11,131 nt of DNA from Planctomycetota bacterium (GTDB lineage Bacteria; Planctomycetota; MHYJ01; JACQXL01; JAVHLO01): assembly GCA_031082105.1 (NCBI GenBank), contig JAVHLO010000077.1, positions 1-11,131 of the forward strand. Reading direction: 5' to 3'. Below are positions 1-5,909 of the stretch, piece by piece (position 1 is the stretch's first letter; every line of letters begins with the position of its first letter). Made by a program: the position numbers and the translations under genes. The notes beneath the pieces were generated by a model, which did no database searches, had not been told where the DNA came from, and saw nothing but the letters and a program-made list of their open reading frames with translations.

Positions 1-50
1 CGAAGCCGACCGAGCCCGCTCAGCCCGCAACGCCTCCGCCGACGGCCTAG
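1..50 (+). CDS. C-terminal end of an upstream gene (partial, tentative)
   Basis: Reading from base 3, the frame gives KPTEPAQPATPPPTA and then TAG at 48-50. A Pro/Ala/Thr-rich tail like this is common at the C-terminus of bacterial proteins, and the stop lies directly against the repeat that starts at base 50. Only 15 codons are visible, so no family can be named and the stretch could be non-coding. It lies on the same strand as glmS, about 250 bases upstream. Confidence 0.35.
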   Translation, partial: KPTEPAQPATPPPTA

Positions 51-144
51 TGGTTCGTGACATTTCGGATTGCGAAATCAGTGCCGCGACCGTGAGGGAG
101 CGGTAGGCGACCGGTTGCGCGGAGTTTGAGTTGTCGCGAACCAC
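50..144. repeat. Short element with inverted terminal repeats
   Basis: The ends are near-perfect inverted repeats: GTGGTTCGTGACA at 50-62 against TGTCGCGAACCAC at 132-144, matching at 12 of 13 positions. Just inside the left end is a perfect hairpin, ATTTCG (62-67) and CGAAAT (73-78) with a 5-base loop. The centre also has imperfect pairing between CCGCGACCG near 83-91 and CGGTTGCGCGG near 112-122. No coding frame is supported. The size and layout fit a REP/MITE-type non-autonomous intergenic repeat. Whether it is multicopy in the genome cannot be seen here. Confidence 0.5.
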
Positions 145-176
145 CAGGTTGTATTGAGTACGACCACACGGTCCCA

Positions 177-208
177 TCCGTAGCCCCGCCGTTCACGGCA
201 GGGACGGA
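177..208. repeat. Palindromic hairpin in the glmS leader
   Basis: The outer arms TCCGT (177-181) and ACGGA (204-208) pair. CCC (185-187) then pairs with GGG (201-203), and the inner perfect stem is GCCG-TTCA-CGGC (188-199), with one bulged A at 200. The inner 12-mer is the exact reverse complement of 256-267, so this hairpin and the next are related. It is probably a REP-like intergenic palindrome. There is no U-tract, so it does not look like a terminator. Confidence 0.5.
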
Positions 209-225
209 GGTTGATTTGTGACGCG

Positions 226-271
226 GGAGGCCCTTCAGGGCCTTTCAAGCGGAAGGCCGTGAACGGCCTCC
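226..271. repeat. Nested double hairpin just upstream of glmS
   Basis: GGAGGCC (226-232) is the exact reverse complement of GGCCTCC (265-271). Between and overlapping these arms are two perfect small hairpins: AGGCCC-TTCA-GGGCCT (228-243) and AGGCCG-TGAA-CGGCCT (254-269). The RNA could therefore form either one long stem or two short ones. It ends 29 bases before the glmS ATG, so a role in the glmS mRNA leader is possible. A plain intergenic repeat is equally likely. Confidence 0.5.
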
Positions 272-300
272 GGTAGGCTGCAAGTTGCCGGATTCAAGCG

Positions 301-2130
301 ATGTGCGGGATAGTCGGATACATCGGCAAACGGAAAGCCGCCCCCGTTGTGCTCACCGGTCTGCGCCGACTCGAATACCGCGGCTACGACTCGAGCGGGG
401 TTGTTACGCTTGACCCGACCGGGTTCCGATGCGAGAAGATGGCCGGCAACCTCGACGCGCTCTTCTCCGCGGTCAAAGGCACACGGCTTGACGGGACGGT
501 CGGCATCGGCCACACGCGCTGGGCCACTCACGGTCCGCCGACACGCGAAAACGCCCATCCGCACTTCTCCTGCGACGACGCGATCGCCATCGTCCACAAC
601 GGCATCATCGAGAACTTCGAGGAGCTCCGCGCAAGCCTCCAGGACGGCGGCCACCGGTTCCGGTCCGAGACGGATACGGAGGTCATCGCGCACCTCCTCG
701 AAAAGCACTACCACGGCGACCCCTTCGCGGCAATCCGCGCCACCGTCGCGCAGCTCGTCGGTTCGTTCGCGCTCGCAATCCTCTTCCGGCGACATCCGGA
801 CTCGCTCTATGGCGTCAGGCAGAACAGCCCGCTCGTCGCAGGGATGTCCACGACCGGGGCGCTGTTGGCATCGGACGCGCCGGCGATCCTGCCGCTCACG
901 CGAAACCTCGTCTTCCTCGAAGAGGGGGAGATCATCGCCCTCACGCCAAGCGGATTCCAACTGTTCGGGTTCGACGGCCGGCGCAGGGCTCGCCGGCCCA
1001 AACGGGTCTCGTGGACGTTCGAATCGGCGTGCAAGGAGGGCTTCCCCCACTTCATGCTGAAGGAGATTCACGAACAGCCGACCTCCATCCGAAGGACCAT
1101 CGCGGGCAGGCTGGACCTGCGCAGCGGGTCGGTCAAGTTCAACCCCCCGGTATTGTCCGCGCAGGCGCTGCGCGGAATCCAGCGTGTCAGCTTTGTCGCG
1201 TGCGGGACCGCAGCTCACGCCGCGCTCGTCGGGAAGTACTACGTCGAGGAGATCGCGAAGGTCCCGGCGGCAGTCTTCCTCGCGTCCGAGTTCAGATACA
1301 TGAACCCCGTGCTCGATTCGCGCTCGCTCGTGGTGGCGGTCAGCCAGTCCGGCGAGACGGCCGACACGCTCGCCGCGGTTCGGGAGGCGAACCGATGCGG
1401 CGCCCCGACGATCGCGGTAAGCAACGTCATTGGCAGCTCCGTTCCACGCGAGTGCGCGGCGGCGATCTACACGCACGCGGGGCCCGAGATCGGTGTCGCC
1501 GCCACCAAGACGTACACGGCGCAGATCGCTGTGCTCGCGCTCTTCGCGATCCACCTGGGCCGCGTCCGCGGAACGCTCGGCGCCGCCGAGGCGCGCGAAT
1601 TGCTCGACGATCTCGCCAAGGTGCCCGCGAAGGTCGAACAGGTCTTGAAGGGCGCCGACCGGATCATGCAGTGCGTCGAGCGGTTCAAGAACGTGTACAA
1701 TTTCATGTACGTCGGGCGCAAGTACAACTACCCGACTGCGCTCGAGGGCGCATTGAAATTGAAGGAGATCTCGTATATCCACGCGGAAGGCTATGCGGCC
1801 GGCGAGATGAAGCACGGACCGCTCGCGCTCGTCGATAGCTCCTTCCCGACGGTCGCCATCGCGGTCCAGGACAGCGTGTACGCGAAGATGCGTTCGAACA
1901 TCCAGGAGATTCGCGCGAGAAAAGGAGTCATCATCGGAATCGCAACGGAGAACGATGCGCAGATGCCGACGGCGGTCGATTACACGATCTTCGTTCCAGA
2001 ATGCCGCGAGCTCTTCTACCCGATGCTCACGATCGTCCCGCTTCAGTTGCTCGCATATCACATCGCCGTCAAGCGCGGCTGCAGCGTCGATCAGCCGCGC
2101 AACCTCGCCAAGAGCGTGACCGTGGAATAG
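301..2130 (+). CDS. glmS: Glutamine--fructose-6-phosphate aminotransferase (isomerizing)
   Basis: This cytoplasmic enzyme makes glucosamine-6-phosphate from fructose-6-phosphate and glutamine. It is the first committed step to UDP-GlcNAc, and so to peptidoglycan, LPS and amino-sugar polysaccharides. The protein has 609 residues, the usual length of GlmS. The start is fixed by MCGIVGY: Cys2 becomes the N-terminal nucleophile of the glutaminase domain once Met is removed. Other glutaminase motifs are RLEYRGYDSSG (23-33), HTRWATHG (71-78) and HNGIIENFEELR (99-110). Two SIS isomerase domains follow, with ACGTAAHAA (300-308), SQSGET (348-353), ATKTYTAQ (401-408) and GEMKHGPLAL (501-510, His505). 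The C-terminus is the canonical QPRNLAKSVTVE. There is no good Shine-Dalgarno before the ATG. The leader is repeat-rich and shows no glmS ribozyme core. Confidence 0.98.
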   Translation: MCGIVGYIGKRKAAPVVLTGLRRLEYRGYDSSGVVTLDPTGFRCEKMAGNLDALFSAVKGTRLDGTVGIGHTRWATHGPPTRENAHPHFSCDDAIAIVHNGIIENFEELRASLQDGGHRFRSETDTEVIAHLLEKHYHGDPFAAIRATVAQLVGSFALAILFRRHPDSLYGVRQNSPLVAGMSTTGALLASDAPAILPLTRNLVFLEEGEIIALTPSGFQLFGFDGRRRARRPKRVSWTFESACKEGFPHFMLKEIHEQPTSIRRTIAGRLDLRSGSVKFNPPVLSAQALRGIQRVSFVACGTAAHAALVGKYYVEEIAKVPAAVFLASEFRYMNPVLDSRSLVVAVSQSGETADTLAAVREANRCGAPTIAVSNVIGSSVPRECAAAIYTHAGPEIGVAATKTYTAQIAVLALFAIHLGRVRGTLGAAEARELLDDLAKVPAKVEQVLKGADRIMQCVERFKNVYNFMYVGRKYNYPTALEGALKLKEISYIHAEGYAAGEMKHGPLALVDSSFPTVAIAVQDSVYAKMRSNIQEIRARKGVIIGIATENDAQMPTAVDYTIFVPECRELFYPMLTIVPLQLLAYHIAVKRGCSVDQPRNLAKSVTVE

Positions 2131-2142
2131 GATTCTGCTAAG

Positions 2143-2196
2143 GTAAGCGTTCAGTCCCCTCTCCCTCTGAGAGAGGGTTAGGGTGAGGGTATTCTG
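2143..2196. repeat. Palindromic repeat, copy A of an inverted pair
   Basis: This copy begins GTAAGCGT (2143-2150), runs through a CCCTCT-GAG-AGAGGG hairpin (2163-2177) and a GGGTGAGGGT block, and ends TTCTG (2192-2196). It aligns along its whole length with the reverse complement of 2272-2326, with a single one-base length difference. Repeats of this CCCTCTCCC...GGGTGAGGG kind are widespread intergenic elements in many GC-rich bacteria. It begins 12 bases after the glmS stop codon. It has no T-tract of its own, so it is not a textbook terminator. Confidence 0.65.
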
Positions 2197-2271
2197 AACT
2201 CCCCAGAATTGGAGTGCAAGAGTGTGCCTCTCTTGGAGAGCCCCGTGCGAGGAAGGGCTACCGTGCGATGA

Positions 2272-2326
2272 CAGAAGACCCTCACCCCCGCCCTCTCCCA
2301 GAGGGAGAGGGGGAGCGCACGCTTAC
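2272..2326. repeat. Palindromic repeat, copy B (inverted) of the pair
   Basis: This is the reverse-complement partner of 2143-2196. It starts CAGAA, contains a perfect 9-bp hairpin CCCTCTCCC-AGA-GGGAGAGGG (2291-2311), and ends ACGCTTAC (2319-2326). Translated in the miaB frame it gives low-complexity PHPRPLPEGEGE, the typical sign of a repeat read through by mistake. A T6 run follows at 2332-2337, but 20 bases after the stem, too far for a standard terminator. Copies A and B could form one long stem-loop around the 75-base spacer (2197-2271). Confidence 0.65.
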
Positions 2327-2360
2327 GAGTCTTTTTTGCCCTCACAGTCGGGCGGTTGTG

Positions 2361-3827
2361 ATGAACGGACCGGGCGACAAGGCTCCGAAGGTCTACATCG
2401 AGACCTTCGGCTGCCAGATGAACAAACTCGATTCCGAGCTGCTAATGACGAAGCTGCTCGACGAGGGATTCATACAGGGATCCTCGGCCGGCGAGGCGGA
2501 CGTCATTCTCTTCAACACTTGCAGCGTCCGAAAACACGCGGAGGAACGCGTGTACTCGCGGCTCGGGTCCATAAGCAGGATCCGGAGAGGCCGCCCGTGG
2601 GTGGTCGTCGGTGTCGTGGGCTGTATGGCGGAGAAAGACCGTGCGGGGATATTCGAACGGGTTCCCCAGGTTGATGTCGTATGCGGCGTGCGCGGCCACG
2701 ATTCGCTGCCCGGGTTGCTTCACCGGGCGATAGCCGCGCGGCGGGATATCGGAAATGAGCCGTCCGGTTCGACGCGTCTGTGCGCGGCGGGACGGGATCC
2801 GGGCGCGCCGGCGATCGCCGCCGTCTACGGAGTCTCCCGCCGGCCCGAGTGCAGGCCTTCCCCGTTCCAGGCGTACGTCATGGCGATGACCGGTTGCGCG
2901 TGCAAGTGCGCATATTGTGTCGTTCCGGCGCTCCGCGGCGCAGAGGCGAGCAGGCCGGTCGACGAGGTGCTCAACGAGATTCGCGCGCTTGCCCGGCAGG
3001 GCTGCGTCGAGGTCACGCTCCTGGGACAGAATATCACGGCTTATGGGCGGAGCCTGGGCCTGAAGGACGGGCTGGCGGACCTTTTTCGCAAGATCAACGA
3101 TATTGACGGCCTGCGTCGGATACGGTTTGTGACGTCCCATCCCGCGTTTATGACTCGGCGGCTGTTGGAGACAATCGCGGACCTGGAGAAGATCTGCCCG
3201 TACATTCATGCCCCGGCCCAATCGGGATCCGATCGGATTCTCGCCAGGATGGGGCGCGGTTACACGGCGAAGGACTACATGGAGCTTCTGGAATCCGCGC
3301 GATGCATCATTCCGGGCGTTGAGTTCGCAAGCGATTTCATTGTTGGTTTCCCGGGTGAAGACGAAGCGGACTTCGAACGGACAGTGGACCTGGTGAGGCA
3401 AGCCCGGTTTCTGAATTCATACATCTTCAAGTACTCCGCGCGGCCCTCGACGCGCGCGGCCGACTGGCCGGATGACGTGCCGCTTCGAAGAAAAGAGGAA
3501 CGCAACACGCGGCTGCTCAAAGAACAGGCGACAGTCAGTGCCGAGAAGCACGCCGCCCTTGTCGGGAGCGAAATGGAGATTCTCCTCGAAGGACCAAGCC
3601 GCCGCACGCCGCACCTGCCCACAGGCCGGACGCGATTCAATCATATTGTGTTCGTGGAGCCGGTCTCGCAGGCGGGCTTGGCGATGGGAGGTCGAGGGCG
3701 ACCGGGCGGGCTGGAAGATTGCGGAGGCCGACATCCCGCCGAATCGGCGCGACCCGGGCAGATCGTGAGGGTGCGGATCAAGCACGTGACTCCGCTCGCC
3801 CTGTACGGGGAACCGGTAGGCGGGTGA
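2361..3827 (+). CDS. miaB: tRNA-2-methylthio-N6-dimethylallyladenosine synthase (MiaB)
   Basis: This radical-SAM methylthiotransferase adds a methylthio group to i6A37 in tRNAs that read U-starting codons. From the chosen start it has 488 residues. The N-terminal domain carries the cluster cysteines C18 (ETFGCQMNKLDSE), C54 (FNTCSVR) and C88 (VVGCMAEKD). The radical-SAM motif CxxxCxxC is C179, C183 and C186, in a sequence with an extra Cys at 181. LRGAEASR, RFVTSHP, AQSGSDRIL and DFIVGFPGE follow. The TRAM RNA-binding domain fills about 398-485 and holds a Gly/Arg-rich insertion at about 437-464. The frame is open back to an ATG at 2214, but that extension contains a whole intergenic repeat, and MiaB proteins normally begin close to the YIETFGCQMN motif, so 2361 is preferred. 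Only a weak GGGCGG precedes it. MiaB is favoured over MtaB or RimO because of the CQMN motif and overall layout. Confidence 0.93.
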   Translation: MNGPGDKAPKVYIETFGCQMNKLDSELLMTKLLDEGFIQGSSAGEADVILFNTCSVRKHAEERVYSRLGSISRIRRGRPWVVVGVVGCMAEKDRAGIFERVPQVDVVCGVRGHDSLPGLLHRAIAARRDIGNEPSGSTRLCAAGRDPGAPAIAAVYGVSRRPECRPSPFQAYVMAMTGCACKCAYCVVPALRGAEASRPVDEVLNEIRALARQGCVEVTLLGQNITAYGRSLGLKDGLADLFRKINDIDGLRRIRFVTSHPAFMTRRLLETIADLEKICPYIHAPAQSGSDRILARMGRGYTAKDYMELLESARCIIPGVEFASDFIVGFPGEDEADFERTVDLVRQARFLNSYIFKYSARPSTRAADWPDDVPLRRKEERNTRLLKEQATVSAEKHAALVGSEMEILLEGPSRRTPHLPTGRTRFNHIVFVEPVSQAGLAMGGRGRPGGLEDCGGRHPAESARPGQIVRVRIKHVTPLALYGEPVGG

Positions 3828-3828
3828 C

Positions 3829-3868
3829 AAGAGCGAAACTCCCTTCGTGCTCTTTGCTCTTCGCTCTT
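3829..3868. terminator. Inverted repeat between convergent genes, possible weak terminator
   Basis: AAGAGCGAA (3829-3837) is the exact reverse complement of TTCGCTCTT (3860-3868), with a 22-base loop. A smaller alternative stem is GAGC/GAA with TTC/GCTC inside 3831-3852. It lies in the 45-bp gap between the miaB stop and the stop of the facing operon, where a bidirectional terminator would be expected. No strong U-run follows on either strand. The right arm is also part of a GCTCTTTGCTCTTCGCTCTTTGC-like repeat, so the pairing may simply follow from low complexity. Confidence 0.3.
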
Positions 3869-3872
3869 TGCC

Positions 3873-5900
3873 CTATTCCTTCTTCTGCCCATACGCTTTG
3901 GCGTAGTAGTGGCTGTAGTAGTAGTAGTGCGGCGAAGTGAAGGCTTCTTTGTGGTTCAGCAACACGCCGAGCAGCTTGCCCTTGGTCTTCTCGATCTGGC
4001 TCGCGGCGTGCGTCAACAGCTCTCGTGTCGTCATGCCGCTTGCGCAGATGAGGACCACGCCATCGACCCTGGGCGCGATCAGCAACGGGTCGGCCATCAA
4101 GAGCGCTGGGGCCGTATCGATGAGGACGACATCGTATTCTTCCCGCACGGCTTCGAGTGCCACCTGGAACACCGGGGCATGTATCAGCGCCGCCGTTGCG
4201 GCCTTCTGCTTGCCGGCCGGGATAAGGTGAAGACCGGGGAAGGGGGTACGCTGAAGCACTTCGGGCCACAGATACTGGCCTGCCAGGACCTGGTTCATTC
4301 CGATCTCGCCGTTCACGCCGAAATAGTCGGCCAACATTCCATGACGGAGGTTGCAGTCCAGAATGACGGTCTTGGCGCCGGTCTCGGCAAATGCGCTTCC
4401 GAGGTTCGTAATCGACATGCTTTTGCCCTCCTGGGGCTGTGCGCTGGTCACGAGAAGACTCAGCTTGTCGCGCAGGCTTTTGTCCAGGGCTGAAACGATA
4501 TTGATGCGTGCGATTCTGTAGGAATCCGCTACGGGCGAATAGTGCTCGGCGGAAAAGACCAGGAAGTTCGTCAGCGCATGCTCTTTTTCTTTGGCCGCGC
4601 CACGGTCCTGCCGGATCGGTGGGATCACGGCAAGGACATCCAGCCCGGTCCGATGCTGGACATCCACGACAGTATGGATGCTTCTGTCGACGGCTTCAAG
4701 CAGGTACACCACGCCGATGGACAACCCGATCGCCCACAGCGTGAAAATGATGAAAAATTGCCTGGCATCCGGCGAGACCGGGGCCTGGGGCGGGATGATG
4801 TTCCTTGTGAGCACGATAAAATCGTTGACCGTCTTCTCGATTGACATTTCCGCCTTCTTATACTGCTGTTGCAGATCGGATCTGAGGTTCTGGTCGTCCT
4901 TGATCGCTTTTGTCAGCGACTCCGCGCTGCGAGTGTCGCCGGTACGCTGAGCGTGGTCCGCCTTTGCCGCGGCATATTCCTTTTCCTGTTCTGCCAGCCG
5001 GTCTCTCTTTTCAATGAGGAGCTTTTGCCGCGCCACCCAATTTTGGACGGTAGGGGCCAGGTTGCTCTGGAAGGTCTCCTCCTGCTTCTTCTGCAGCGCG
5101 AAGAGGTCGGTCAAAGTCCCGCACGCGACGATTGCGGTGAGGTAGTCGATCTTCATGCGGCATTGCTGCCGTGCGGGCCAGGTGTCCTTGAAACGCAACG
5201 ATAGCGCTTGCAGCTCCTCGTCGAGTTTCCTCAGTTCGTTCTTAAATTCCTCGACGAGGCGGGCGATCTCTTCACGGGTCTCTCCGGCTTTCTTTCGGAT
5301 CGCGTCGCCTTTCTCCGCGCTTTCGAGAAGCGCCTGCTGTTCCTCGATCCCCTTGTCCAGCCGGTCGATATAGTAGGTCACGGTCTTCTTCAACCCTTCG
5401 TCCTGCATGGTCTTGGTGTTCTTATTGTGCGCCTGGAACTGCTCGACGATGGCCTTCACGATATCCGCCGCGAATTTCGGGTCTCCATGCACTATCCTGA
5501 TCGTGAATATCTTGGTCGTGCCGTCCCTGATCACGGTTATGTTGTTTCGAGTCTGTTCGATCAGTTTTTTGGCCGCTGCTGGTGGAGTATCGGCCGTGAT
5601 GGCGCCGATCGACTGAAGCGCGGGATCAATGATCTTCTCGCTTCTTACGACGCGCATCCAGGATTCAATGTCCTCTTCGGCCGGCAGGAGAAGCCTGGCC
5701 GCCAGTTCCTCGAACTTGCTTGCGAGCGGCGACGAGACGAGCTGTATCTGGGCGAAGACCTCGTAGGTCCTCGGCCAGATGAAATACGATCCGATACCGA
5801 CCATGGTCGCCGCCAGCCAACAGACCAGAATGGCGGCCTTGTGCTTGACGAGCATGGCCAGCACCCAGACCCAGCTCAAGCTTGTCCTGCCGGGAATCAT
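3873..5900 (-). CDS. Wzz-type chain-length determinant fused to a BY-kinase (exopolysaccharide co-polymerase)
   Basis: This inner-membrane protein sets polysaccharide chain length and drives export by autophosphorylating tyrosines. It has 675 residues: a transmembrane helix at about 20-42, a Wzz-like periplasmic region with long coiled coils (about 150-360), a Pro-containing segment (NIIPPQAPVSPD) and a second transmembrane helix at about 382-402, then a cytoplasmic ATPase domain. Walker A is QPQEGKSMS (488-496), Walker A' is VILDCNLR (512-519) and Walker B is VVLIDTAP (591-598). The C-terminus carries seven tyrosines (659-662, 665, 666, 670), the classic autophosphorylation cluster. Walker A' normally reads DxDxR; here the second Asp is Asn517. 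The ATG is 9 bp after the upstream stop. GAGGAG at 5913-5918 overlaps the end of that gene, and a GAGG lies 2 bases before the ATG. It is the last gene of the operon. Confidence 0.93.
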   Translation of the reverse strand: MIPGRTSLSWVWVLAMLVKHKAAILVCWLAATMVGIGSYFIWPRTYEVFAQIQLVSSPLASKFEELAARLLLPAEEDIESWMRVVRSEKIIDPALQSIGAITADTPPAAAKKLIEQTRNNITVIRDGTTKIFTIRIVHGDPKFAADIVKAIVEQFQAHNKNTKTMQDEGLKKTVTYYIDRLDKGIEEQQALLESAEKGDAIRKKAGETREEIARLVEEFKNELRKLDEELQALSLRFKDTWPARQQCRMKIDYLTAIVACGTLTDLFALQKKQEETFQSNLAPTVQNWVARQKLLIEKRDRLAEQEKEYAAAKADHAQRTGDTRSAESLTKAIKDDQNLRSDLQQQYKKAEMSIEKTVNDFIVLTRNIIPPQAPVSPDARQFFIIFTLWAIGLSIGVVYLLEAVDRSIHTVVDVQHRTGLDVLAVIPPIRQDRGAAKEKEHALTNFLVFSAEHYSPVADSYRIARINIVSALDKSLRDKLSLLVTSAQPQEGKSMSITNLGSAFAETGAKTVILDCNLRHGMLADYFGVNGEIGMNQVLAGQYLWPEVLQRTPFPGLHLIPAGKQKAATAALIHAPVFQVALEAVREEYDVVLIDTAPALLMADPLLIAPRVDGVVLICASGMTTRELLTHAASQIEKTKGKLLGVLLNHKEAFTSPHYYYYSHYYAKAYGQKKE

Positions 5901-5909
5901 GGCCTCGGA

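Noticed and set aside
51..300. glmS ribozyme in the leader
   Set aside because: The conserved catalytic core and pseudoknot strings of the glmS ribozyme are not visible. The structure present is simple palindromes of the repeat type.
235..2061. 608-residue open frame on the - strand opposite glmS
   Set aside because: It is fully antisense to an unmistakable glmS, very rich in Arg/Asp/Glu with no recognisable motif, as expected for a GC-rich shadow frame. Its proposed protein also runs into the repeat-rich leader.
2291..2337. Rho-independent terminator after glmS (9-bp hairpin plus T6 run)
   Set aside because: The stem is perfect, but the T run begins 20 bases after it, and the hairpin is explained by the repeat copy at 2272-2326.
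2214..2360. In-frame N-terminal extension of miaB from an ATG at 2214 (or 2268)
   Set aside because: It translates a complete copy of an intergenic palindromic repeat and has no counterpart in MiaB proteins, which normally begin a few residues before the YIETFGCQMN motif.
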